From the NCBI GenBank assembly GCA_945957305.1, contig CAMFLN010000237.1:1-5951 (forward strand): a stretch of 5,951 nucleotides of DNA, written 5' to 3'. A program made the position numbers and the translations under genes. Shown piece after piece: positions 1 to 5,951 of the stretch (its first letter is position 1; each line of letters starts with the position of its first letter). The notes below the pieces were generated by a model. It worked only from the letters and a program-made list of their open reading frames with translations, did not search any database and was not told the DNA's origin. This DNA is from an uncultured Planctomycetaceae bacterium. Lineage in GTDB: Bacteria > Planctomycetota > Planctomycetia > Pirellulales > JACPPG01.

Positions 1-1269
1 GTCGAGGGGCATCGGCGTAACGAGGGCCAGTGATTCCAAAGACGGCGGCAGCTGGCCGCTAGGGCCGGTTGCGTAGGCACGGAGTGCCTCGACACACTGT
101 AGCAGCGCCGCTTCGCGATCGCGCGTTTGCATCAGCAGAAATTGAGCGTTAATGCGGGGAACGAGCGTCAGCAAGGGATTGCTCGTCTTCGCACCCCAGA
201 GCCGGTTGAGGCTCTTGTCTAACCCGGCTGCAGCCTGCCAATATGGCACTCCGGCCCACTTGTACAATTCATCAATTTCGCGGCGGTACTCGGCGACCAT
301 AAACTGCAGGACCGCGGTGGCCGCGGGCAATTCCGCCTCGCTTGGTTTTTGGCCGCCACGGCTTGCAAATTCTTTCGCCTGTGATTGCGTTTGGTGCATG
401 TAGCCTGCTGCGGCCTTGCGGGCCGCGGGGCCATCAAGGTTCTGCAGCCGCTGCCACAATTGTTCCATGACTCGCTCCGCTTGCTGCGCCGTCAAATCTT
501 CCGGCCGGCGAAGTTGCGGGAATGTGAAATATACAGCAGAGTCCTCGACTTCCAGGAGATGCCGAGGGTCGTGAAACGGACGTGGCAAGTTGGCCAGCGC
601 CCAATACAAGTTGGGGGAGTCCTTAGCCTCGACCCACTCGCGGAGCCGGTCGTAGAGCGCCTTTTCGATGCCGTCGCTGTCCGAGGATGCCATGGCATGC
701 AGGAATAGAGCATCCGTGCTGTAAGTCCGGGCAAGCGCGAAGCCCGTTTGCAGAGATCGCAGCGCATCATCATAGCGACCTGCGCGGATTTCCAGGCGGG
801 TGCGTAGTGCCAACAAGCGCCCCAGCAGGCGGCCATTCCGCACATATCCCACGCTGATCGCCAGTCCCTGCTCGCGGATCGGATCATCCCACTGGCAATA
901 CGAACGGCGGGCAGCGACATCAAGCAATCGCAAGGCTTGCTCAAATCGGGCCACGTACGCCCCCGCCTCCTCGATCGAAAGCTGATCCACGGGCGCCGTC
1001 AAGTATTTCTCGACGGTGTCAAAATCAACTTCAGCCCCCGCCGGAAAGGCGGCAAGATAGACCGTCGCGGCGTTCCCCGGACTCTGCTCAGCCACGGGGG
1101 GCAACAGCCGGTACTTGAGCGCGGGCACCGGTAGTGGCGCAGGTGAAACGGTCAACCGGACTTCCGGCTTCCACTCCAGTTGTACCTTCTGCCCGCAGGC
1201 ATCTTCCGTGTCAATTGCGAGTTGGACAAGCAAACTTGCCAAGCAAATTGCGATGCACGACGCCTTCAT
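1..1269 (-). CDS. Putative exported helical protein, planctomycete-type, C-terminus beyond the window
   Basis: The reading frame is open from an ATG at 1269 down to position 1 (423 codons, no stop), so only the N-terminal part is present. The start is supported by a purine-rich ribosome binding site (1279-1271) and by an N-terminal export-like segment: K2, a hydrophobic stretch at residues 5-19, and a possible cleavage site near A24-C25-G26. The rest is largely helical. Residues 151-182 (LEIRAGRYDDALRSLQ) look like a TPR-like helical hairpin, and residues 221-231 read LYWALANLPRP. The last visible residues (395-423) contain AYATGPSGQLPPSLESL, which in the family I recall lies close to the C-terminus, so probably little is missing. 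Proteins of this kind are abundant and uncharacterised in Planctomycetes; I know of no assigned function. It is transcribed divergently from the acetyltransferase gene. Coding status is secure, family moderate, function unknown. Confidence 0.85.
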   Translation of the reverse strand, partial: MKASCIAICLASLLVQLAIDTEDACGQKVQLEWKPEVRLTVSPAPLPVPALKYRLLPPVAEQSPGNAATVYLAAFPAGAEVDFDTVEKYLTAPVDQLSIEEAGAYVARFEQALRLLDVAARRSYCQWDDPIREQGLAISVGYVRNGRLLGRLLALRTRLEIRAGRYDDALRSLQTGFALARTYSTDALFLHAMASSDSDGIEKALYDRLREWVEAKDSPNLYWALANLPRPFHDPRHLLEVEDSAVYFTFPQLRRPEDLTAQQAERVMEQLWQRLQNLDGPAARKAAAGYMHQTQSQAKEFASRGGQKPSEAELPAATAVLQFMVAEYRREIDELYKWAGVPYWQAAAGLDKSLNRLWGAKTSNPLLTLVPRINAQFLLMQTRDREAALLQCVEALRAYATGPSGQLPPSLESLALVTPMPLD

Positions 1270-1270
1270 G

Positions 1271-1279
1271 CCTCTCTCC
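1271..1279 (-). promoter_or_regulatory. Ribosome binding site of the left-edge gene
   Basis: On the minus strand the sequence GGAGAGAGG ends one base before the ATG at 1269. Its GGAG core (1279-1276) sits 6 nt upstream of the start, which is normal Shine-Dalgarno spacing. This fixes the start of the partial gene. No convincing sigma70 -35/-10 pair was found upstream on this strand; only A-rich tracts (T8 on the plus strand at 1286-1293, T5 at 1301-1305) are present. Confidence 0.6.
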
Positions 1280-1316
1280 ACAACGTTTTTTTTCGGCAAC
1301 TTTTTCAATATTCAGC

Positions 1317-1377
1317 TGCTTCGCCGATCGAGAACGCCTCGAGGAGCGTCATTCGACGCTGGGCAATCGGCGAAGCA
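1317..1377. repeat. Nested inverted repeat in the divergent intergenic region
   Basis: A perfect 12-bp inverted repeat, TGCTTCGCCGAT (1317-1328) and ATCGGCGAAGCA (1366-1377), encloses 37 bp that contain two further self-complementary elements: the 8-bp palindrome CCTCGAGG (1337-1344) and a 6-bp stem AGCGTC/GACGCT with an ATTC loop (1345-1360). As DNA it could extrude a branched cruciform; as RNA it could fold as a stem with an internal hairpin. It lies outside both flanking genes, about 50 bp upstream of the minus-strand start and 160 bp upstream of the plus-strand start. No T-tract follows either arm, so it is not a standard intrinsic terminator. No flanking target-site duplication is visible. 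Possible roles are a regulator-binding site, a REP or MITE-like element, or a small structured RNA; none can be chosen from one copy. Confidence 0.6.
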
Positions 1378-1489
1378 TTCCATCTCTCACTTATGACGCC
1401 GCCGAGCAGGCAATTTTTCATCCTTTGTCAGGATTTTTGAACCAGCCGGATCGACAAAGTCAGCCCGAGAGGCCAGAAATGACTGCGCG

Positions 1490-1498
1490 TGTTAAAAT
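1490..1498 (+). promoter_or_regulatory. Candidate extended -10 promoter of the acetyltransferase gene
   Basis: The sequence TGTTAAAAT matches an extended -10 element (TG-n-TAAAAT) and is AT-rich in an otherwise GC-rich stretch. Transcription would start near 1505, giving a leader of roughly 33 nt before the ATG at 1538. No good -35 hexamer is present about 17 nt upstream, which extended -10 promoters can tolerate. This is a motif match only; planctomycete promoters are poorly defined. Confidence 0.3.
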
Positions 1499-1537
1499 CC
1501 CGCGGGACGCCAGCAACCCTTCTGACGGGATGACGCA

Positions 1538-3955
1538 ATGTCCGTGCGGAATTGCGATTTATTGTTCCGGCCGCGGAGTGTGGCCGTGATCGGCGCAAGC
1601 CATCGGCCTCACAGCGTGGGCCATGTGCTCACCCATAACCTGGTTGCCGATGGCTTTGCCGGTCCGATCTACGCTGTGCATCCGCATCATGAGTCAATCG
1701 ACGGTTTGCACGTCTATCGGCGCATCGCCGACCTGCCGGAATTGCCGGACCTGGCACTGATTGCGATTCCCGCCCCGGCGGTGCCGGCGATGATCGATGA
1801 ATTGGGCGCCGCGGGAGTCCGCGCGGCGGTGATCATCTCGTCGGGGTTTCGCGAGGCGGGGGAAGTAGGCGCCACGCCGCAGCGCAAATTGGTAGAAGCT
1901 TCACGGCGCTACGAAGGGTTTCGTATCCTGGGACCCAATTGCTTGGGCTTTGTATTACCCCGTCTGAAGCTTAACGCCAGCTTCACCACCGGCCTTCCTC
2001 CCGCAGGGCGGATCGCCTTCGTTTCGCAATCCGGAGCGCTCTGTTCGGCAGTGCTCGACTGGGCACAAAGCGCGGGACGCGGTTTTTCCTACTTCATTTC
2101 GCTCGGCAACATGTTGGACGTCGATTTCGCCGACGTCATCGATTTCCTGGCCGACGATGAAGATACCGACGCCCTGGTGGTGTACGTCGAAGCCATCGAG
2201 CGTGCCCGCGATTTCGTCTCGGCCGCCCGGGCTTGCACGCGGCGCAAGCCAATCGTGATCTACAAGGCAGGACGCAATGCCGTCGAAGCGGAAACCGTAG
2301 CAGCGCATACCGGCGCGCGGACCGGTTCCGATGCCGCTTATGAGGCCGCGTTTCGCCGTGCGGCGCTGGTGCGCGTTTTCGATAGCAATCAACTGTTCGG
2401 CGCCGCCGAGCTGCTGACGCACGGCCGTCCTCCGGCCGGTCCCCAGTTGGCCATCGTCACCAATGCCGGAGGGCCCGGCGTGATGGCGGCCGATGCGCTG
2501 ATCAAAGGAGGTGGTCAGATTGCGGATCTTACGGCACAGACGATCGCCGCGCTCGACGAGATTCTGCCGACGAGCTGGTCGCACCGGAATCCGGTAAACG
2601 TTCGTGGCGAAGCGGGGCCGGAAAAGTTCGCAGCCGCATGCGCAACCGCGCTGGCAGACAATCAAGTCGACGCCTTGTTGGCAATTCTGACGCCGCAAGC
2701 CCTCACGCGCTCGGCCGAGACAGCCGCGGCCTTGGCCGCCGTGATCGCCAAGCAAGGGAAGCTGGTTCTCGCCTGCTGGATGGGCCAGCACAACGTGCAA
2801 GCGGGGCGCGAATTGCTTTCGCAACACAATGTGCCCACGTTCGACACACCCGAAGAAGCGGCCCGCGCGTTTACACAACTGGTGCGCTATACGCGCGATC
2901 TGGAAGTGCTGTATCAAGCACCACGGGCAATTGCCCTGCACTTCCCCGCCACCAGCGACGAGCGGCGCAACATTCTCGACAAGTTGCTCACGGGGCGATC
3001 AGGCCAACTCGATGCCGCGACGACGCGCGCGCTGCTCGACCTGTACGAGATTACCCGCGCCCCAGGCGGAGCAGCGCGCACGCCGTCTGCCGGAATTCAC
3101 GGCGAAGAGCAGGTCGAATTCGTCATCCGCTGTCAACGCGACCAGGTCTTCGGCCCCCTGATCTCGATCGCTTTAGGGGGCATCGCCGAGGGACTTCTAC
3201 ATGATGAAAGTTTCGAGCTGCCGCCGCTCTCGGTCGAGCGAGTTGTCGAACTGTTGCTGCGCGTGTCAGCGTTGGTCAGCGAATGCGCGGAGATCGAACA
3301 GCTGGAGTTTGCCCCCTTGCTGGTGACCGCGCAAAGCGCGAGCGTCGGTGGAGCCCAGATCACGCTCAGACCGGAAGGAGGTGATAACAACGACCTGCGT
3401 TCGTTTAGCCATTTGTCGATTGCGCCCTATCCTGATCGGCTCGCGCGGACGGTGACATTAAAGGACCGTTCGTCGGTTGTGTTGCGGCCAATACGCCCGG
3501 ACGACACGGAGCTGTGGCACGAGATGCTGGACGCGGCGAGTGAGCGATCGATCCTGTTTCGCTTTCGTTCGCTGTTTCGCCAGGTCGTGCATCGCCAGGC
3601 AGCCCGCTATTGCTTTATCGACTATGACCGCGAAATGGCCTTTGTCGCCGAAGCCATGGTTGACGGTCGCCCGCGGCTGGTCGGCGTGGGGCGGCTCGTT
3701 TCAGATAATTCGCGAGAAAACGCCGAGTTTGGCATTTTGGTCATCGACGCCTGGCAAGGGCGCGGACTGGGTGGTGTGCTGCTGGATGCCTGCCTGGATT
3801 ATGCACAGGCCGCCAAGTACATCCACATCTACGCGCAGACCAGCTGGGACAATGAGCGCATGATCCGCTTGTTCCGCCAGCGCGGATTTCACATCGAGCG
3901 TTATCCCGACGATCCGACAACCTTGCGCGCTACGCGCCCCGCCAAGGCCGACTGA
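1538..3955 (+). CDS. Pat/PatZ-like protein: acyl-CoA synthetase (ADP-forming)-like region fused to GNAT acetyltransferase
   Basis: The predicted role is a cytoplasmic protein-lysine acetyltransferase using acetyl-CoA, like Salmonella Pat and E. coli PatZ (YfiQ), which acetylate acyl-CoA synthetases. Domain order is a CoA-binding Rossmann domain at about 8-135 (FRPRSVAVIGAS at 10-21, GPNCLGF at 132-138), then a succinyl-CoA-ligase-like region at about 150-460. That region has SQSG at 163-166, SLGN at 188-191, the phosphohistidine-type motif HTGARTG with H257, and NAGGPG at 309-314. An ATP-grasp remnant follows at about 490-615, then GNAT at about 640-800. The GNAT part matches PatZ closely as I recall it: LRPIRPDD at 649-656, IDYDREMAFVA at 694-704, AEF with E730 at the position reported catalytic in Salmonella Pat, and the acetyl-CoA loop QGRGLGG at 740-746. 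At 805 residues it is about 80 shorter than PatZ (886), and the missing part falls in the ATP-grasp region. The ATG at 1538 fits the family N-terminus, although its ribosome binding site is weak. Acyl-CoA ligase activity is doubtful; acetyltransferase activity is likely. Substrates are unknown. Confidence 0.9.
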   Translation: MSVRNCDLLFRPRSVAVIGASHRPHSVGHVLTHNLVADGFAGPIYAVHPHHESIDGLHVYRRIADLPELPDLALIAIPAPAVPAMIDELGAAGVRAAVIISSGFREAGEVGATPQRKLVEASRRYEGFRILGPNCLGFVLPRLKLNASFTTGLPPAGRIAFVSQSGALCSAVLDWAQSAGRGFSYFISLGNMLDVDFADVIDFLADDEDTDALVVYVEAIERARDFVSAARACTRRKPIVIYKAGRNAVEAETVAAHTGARTGSDAAYEAAFRRAALVRVFDSNQLFGAAELLTHGRPPAGPQLAIVTNAGGPGVMAADALIKGGGQIADLTAQTIAALDEILPTSWSHRNPVNVRGEAGPEKFAAACATALADNQVDALLAILTPQALTRSAETAAALAAVIAKQGKLVLACWMGQHNVQAGRELLSQHNVPTFDTPEEAARAFTQLVRYTRDLEVLYQAPRAIALHFPATSDERRNILDKLLTGRSGQLDAATTRALLDLYEITRAPGGAARTPSAGIHGEEQVEFVIRCQRDQVFGPLISIALGGIAEGLLHDESFELPPLSVERVVELLLRVSALVSECAEIEQLEFAPLLVTAQSASVGGAQITLRPEGGDNNDLRSFSHLSIAPYPDRLARTVTLKDRSSVVLRPIRPDDTELWHEMLDAASERSILFRFRSLFRQVVHRQAARYCFIDYDREMAFVAEAMVDGRPRLVGVGRLVSDNSRENAEFGILVIDAWQGRGLGGVLLDACLDYAQAAKYIHIYAQTSWDNERMIRLFRQRGFHIERYPDDPTTLRATRPAKAD

Positions 3956-4049
3956 TGCTCGGCATCCTCGCCGATTCCCGGGGAAGCGATCTGGCTTCGC
4001 CACCCGGAACGTAGCAACCGCCGCGCGGCACGGCTACCATAGTCAGGCC

Positions 4050-4072
4050 GCGAGCGTCGGGACGGCGCTCGC
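4050..4072 (+). other. GC-rich hairpin between the acetyltransferase and transporter genes
   Basis: GCGAGCG (4050-4056) and CGCTCGC (4066-4072) are perfect complements. A further U-G pair and C-G pair extend the stem to nine pairs closed by the 5-nt loop GGGAC. No T-run follows on either strand, so it lacks the tail of an intrinsic terminator. It ends 42 nt before the transporter ATG, and a 10-bp palindrome GCCGCGCGGC lies just upstream at 4020-4029. It may be a Rho-associated or transcript-stabilising structure, or a leader element. Nothing specific marks it as a known riboswitch. Confidence 0.4.
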
Positions 4073-4114
4073 AAGGGGTCGAAGGGAAGAATCACTGGGG
4101 GGGTGCGCTCCGCA

Positions 4115-5596
4115 ATGGCTGATAATACGCTTCACGATCCCGACGCGCTCGACGAGGCCAACATCGCCGATCCGCCGCACAGTCTGTGGTCGGCATTTCG
4201 CAAGATCGGCCCTGGTATCATCCTGGCCGGCAGCATCATCGGCTCGGGCGAGTTGCTGCTGACCACGGCCCTGGGTGCGAAGTACGGCTTCGTCTTCTTG
4301 TGGCTGATTCTCTTTAGCTGTGTGATCAAAGTCTTCGTGCAAATCGAGCTGGGGCGCTACTCGCTCTCCTCAGGCTTGCCGACGTTGACGGCGCTCGATC
4401 GACTGCCAGGGCCGCGCTTCGGCGCACATTGGCTCGTGTGGTGGTGGTTCATCATGCTCTTAATCACCGTGTTCCAATTGGGCGCCATGGTCGGCGGCGT
4501 AGGTCAGGCCATGAACCTGGCTTTCCCGCGAGTCTCCGTGCAATTGGCCGAAGGTTGCGAGTCCTGGGCGCCGCGACTGGCCGAAACGATTCGCACCAAG
4601 CCCGAACATCCGTGGGCCATCGTCACGGCCATCGCGGCGATCGTGTTGCTGTTGAGCGGCGGCTACAAACGCATCGAACGCGTGACGACGGTGCTCGTCG
4701 CAGGCGTCACGCTGGTCACAGTCGCCTGCGTGGCGCTACTGCCCGGCATGGGCTATCCGGTCGGCTGGAGTGATATTCAGCAGGGATTTTCCTTCGAAGT
4801 ATTGGCGCTGCCGGCGGTGGCGATCGCCGCCGCGTTCAGCACCTTCGGCATTACCGGAGTCGGCGCTTCGGAGCTGTACGCCTATCCCTACTGGTGTTTG
4901 GAGAAAGGGTACGCCCGCTTCACGGGGCCCTGCACGGCGTCGCCCGATTGGGTGCGTCGCGCCCGGGGCTGGATGCGCGTGATGTATCTCGACTCCTGGT
5001 TCAGCATGGTGGTCTTCACCGTGGCCACGGTGTCGTTCTACGTCCTCGGCGCGACGGTCTTGCACCGGCAGGGTCTGGTCCCCGAGAAGTCGCAAATGAT
5101 CGAAACGCTGTCGAACATGTATGTGCCGACGTTCGGGCCGTGGACCAAGATCGTATTCTTGATCGGCGTCTGGGCTGTGCTGTTCAAGACGCTGTACGTC
5201 GCTTCGGCGTCGAATAGCCGCCTTACGGCCGACTTTCTCAGCCTCGCCGGCTTTACACACTACGAGACCGATGCCGATCGCGATCGCTGGATCCGCCGCT
5301 GCTGCATCGGCTACCCGGCACTGGGCATGCTCTTTTATCTCTGGTGGCGCGATCCGAAAGGGATGGTGATCCTGGGCGGCTTCGTACAGGCGGCGACTTT
5401 GCCGATCATTGCCGGCGCGACGATGTATTTGCGTTATCGCCGTACGGACCCGCGCATCGCCCCCTCGAAACTGTGGGACGCGTGCCTGTGGATCGCTTTC
5501 GCCACGATCAGTGCCGTGGCGCTGTACGCCGTGCCGTACTGGGTGCTGTACGACTTCTGGCCGGCGGTATCAGCATGGTTCGCACCCGTCGCGTGA
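4115..5596 (+). CDS. Nramp-related (MntH-like) membrane transporter, divergent subfamily
   Basis: This is a 493-residue inner-membrane protein with about 11 hydrophobic segments, fitting the LeuT-fold Nramp superfamily. TM1 is at about 31-50, TM2 at 59-76, TM3 at 107-131, TM4 at 166-180, TM5 at 190-209, TM6 at 230-258, TM7 at 294-316, TM8 at 345-364, TM9 at 395-411, TM10 at 417-437 and TM11 at 454-478. The opening GPGIILAG at 32-39, the IERVTTVLVAG stretch at 187-197 and the TM10 glutamine Q425 in GFVQAATLPI support the family. The substrate-site motifs are unusual: the DPGN of TM1 is replaced by GSGE (43-46), and the methionine-bearing MPH motif of TM6 by GASELYAY (250-257). Classical Mn/Fe transport therefore cannot be assumed; an inorganic or organic cation is a guess. 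A GTG at 4103 could add four residues, but the ATG is preferred. A G7 run at 4097-4103 and a purine-rich GAAGGGAAG at 4081-4089 are the only ribosome-binding candidates. It lies 159 nt after the acetyltransferase gene, on the same strand. Confidence 0.85.
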   Translation: MADNTLHDPDALDEANIADPPHSLWSAFRKIGPGIILAGSIIGSGELLLTTALGAKYGFVFLWLILFSCVIKVFVQIELGRYSLSSGLPTLTALDRLPGPRFGAHWLVWWWFIMLLITVFQLGAMVGGVGQAMNLAFPRVSVQLAEGCESWAPRLAETIRTKPEHPWAIVTAIAAIVLLLSGGYKRIERVTTVLVAGVTLVTVACVALLPGMGYPVGWSDIQQGFSFEVLALPAVAIAAAFSTFGITGVGASELYAYPYWCLEKGYARFTGPCTASPDWVRRARGWMRVMYLDSWFSMVVFTVATVSFYVLGATVLHRQGLVPEKSQMIETLSNMYVPTFGPWTKIVFLIGVWAVLFKTLYVASASNSRLTADFLSLAGFTHYETDADRDRWIRRCCIGYPALGMLFYLWWRDPKGMVILGGFVQAATLPIIAGATMYLRYRRTDPRIAPSKLWDACLWIAFATISAVALYAVPYWVLYDFWPAVSAWFAPVA

Positions 5597-5645
5597 CCCT
5601 GGGCTTATGCATGATTACGCGGGGACGCCAGTGCGATTGCAATAA

Positions 5646-5951
5646 CTATCTGTATCCCCTTATTTTATCCACGGTTATACAATCGCCGTGGATTTTCACT
5701 TCGAAGATCGTCATCCATCCCAAAAGGGCTGGCATTAACCCAATAGTGTGACTGCCGTGAAACTCTATCCACAGTGGCGTGTCCTCGGGGAGACCACTGA
5801 CACTGAAGGATCCGACAGTCTTACCGAAAGCATTGCTATTTGGATCGCCGAGAACCACGAAGCCAGTGCGATTCTCTACTGGCCAAGTTCCGCACCACAA
5901 GTCTAATTTCCTTGCAGGGTCGAAGACCGTAATGGAGGCGAGTCGCGCATC
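5646..5951 (-). CDS. C-terminal fragment of a probable carboxypeptidase-regulatory-like exported protein
   Basis: The frame is open from the right edge (5951) to a TAG at 5648-5646, giving 101 residues and no start within the window. A TTG at 5900 is in frame but need not be the start, because the frame continues upstream through ITVFDPARKLD. The visible part reads as beta-strands: FVVLGDPNS, then GSFSVSGLPEDTPLWIEFHG, then IFEVKIHGDCITVDKI before the stop. The order '-DP-...-G-S-F-x-(I/V)-x-G-L-P-' followed by a strand ending in H resembles the Ig-like carboxypeptidase-regulatory/cupredoxin-type proteins common in Planctomycetes, and the terminal strand fits their usual end. Its position convergent to the transporter is plausible. 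By hand count GC3 is near 55-60%, clearly lower than in the two plus-strand genes, with rare-looking codons (ATA, TTA, AGG, AGA). Coding status is moderately supported; function unknown. Confidence 0.55.
   Translation of the reverse strand, partial: DARLASITVFDPARKLDLWCGTWPVENRTGFVVLGDPNSNAFGKTVGSFSVSGLPEDTPLWIEFHGSHTIGLMPALLGWMTIFEVKIHGDCITVDKIRGYR
5667..5696 (+). terminator. Weak candidate terminator after the transporter gene
   Basis: ATCCACGG (5667-5674) and CCGTGGAT (5686-5693) form a perfect 8-bp stem with an 11-nt loop. On the plus strand it is followed by a short T-run (5693-5696, one T shared with the stem). It lies about 70 nt after the transporter stop and within the 3' end of the convergent minus-strand gene. 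On the minus strand the stem is followed by A-rich sequence, so it could act only for plus-strand transcripts. The large loop and short T-run make it weak. Confidence 0.3.

Noticed and set aside
492..944. 150-residue minus-strand frame inside the left-edge gene
   Set aside because: It overlaps the better-supported 423-codon frame on the same strand in another phase and shows no family features or ribosome binding site.
1317..1377. Intergenic inverted repeat as a transposon or MITE insertion
   Set aside because: No adjacent target-site duplication and no second copy in the window, so an insertion cannot be claimed; kept only as an inverted repeat.
1420..1438. Hairpin ATCCT/AGGAT followed by a T5 run, terminator-like
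   Set aside because: The stem is only 5 bp and it sits between divergent genes, where no plus-strand transcript needs ending; probably chance.
1955..2941. 328-residue open frame on the minus strand opposite the acetyltransferase gene
   Set aside because: It lies wholly antisense to a gene with clear domain motifs, its translation is Arg/Gly-rich with no recognisable domain, and long antisense frames are expected in GC-rich coding DNA.
3955..4014. 19-codon frame starting in a TGATG overlap with the acetyltransferase stop
   Set aside because: The overlap looks like translational coupling, but the peptide is very short, featureless and in unremarkable spacer DNA.
4736..5260. 174-residue minus-strand frame opposite the transporter
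   Set aside because: It is antisense to membrane segments of the transporter; the translation is rich in Arg/His/Asp with no domain, typical of a shadow frame.
5344..5751. 135-residue plus-strand frame running past the transporter stop
   Set aside because: Most of it overlaps the transporter in another phase and the remainder is antisense to the right-edge gene; no conserved motif is visible.
1..5951. CRISPR array, tRNA or rRNA genes
   Set aside because: No regularly spaced direct repeats, no tRNA-like cloverleaf and no rRNA-like conserved stretches were seen on reading through the window.

Overview
The window looks like chromosomal DNA of a GC-rich bacterium, most probably a planctomycete (Pirellulales-like). 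This rests on recalled resemblance, not a database search. The left-edge protein has the helical layout and the 'LYWALANLPRP' and 'G-x-LP-x-SL' motifs of a large uncharacterised planctomycete secreted family. The right-edge fragment resembles the small carboxypeptidase-regulatory-like exported proteins common in that phylum. No rRNA, tRNA, CRISPR array, transposase or phage gene is visible.

Layout from left to right. (1) Positions 1-1269, minus strand: a 423-codon N-terminal part of a putative exported helical protein that runs off the left edge. (2) Positions 1270-1537: a divergent intergenic region with a nested inverted repeat (1317-1377) and a candidate extended -10 promoter for the next gene. 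(3) Positions 1538-3955, plus strand: an 805-residue fusion of an ADP-forming acyl-CoA synthetase-like region and a C-terminal GNAT acetyltransferase, with the architecture of the lysine acetyltransferase Pat/PatZ (YfiQ). Its ATP-grasp portion is strongly shortened. (4) Positions 3956-4114: a 159-nt spacer with a GC-rich hairpin. (5) Positions 4115-5596, plus strand: a 493-residue polytopic membrane protein of the Nramp-related (MntH-like) superfamily. Its TM1 and TM6 substrate-site motifs differ from those of classical Nramp metal transporters. (6) Positions 5646-5951, minus strand: the C-terminal 101 residues of a convergent gene of lower GC content, entering from the right edge.

How the genes may work together. 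The acetyltransferase and the transporter share a strand and could be co-transcribed, but the spacer is long enough that this is not assured. Pat-type enzymes classically acetylate and switch off acyl-CoA synthetases. Nothing here shows that this one acts on the transporter or its substrate. I see no clear new multi-gene system. The most interesting points are at protein level: a Pat-like enzyme that keeps the GNAT core and the first phosphohistidine motif while losing the ATP-grasp core, and an Nramp-like transporter with acidic G-S-G-E and G-A-S-E motifs at the two pseudo-symmetric sites where DPGN and MPH normally lie.
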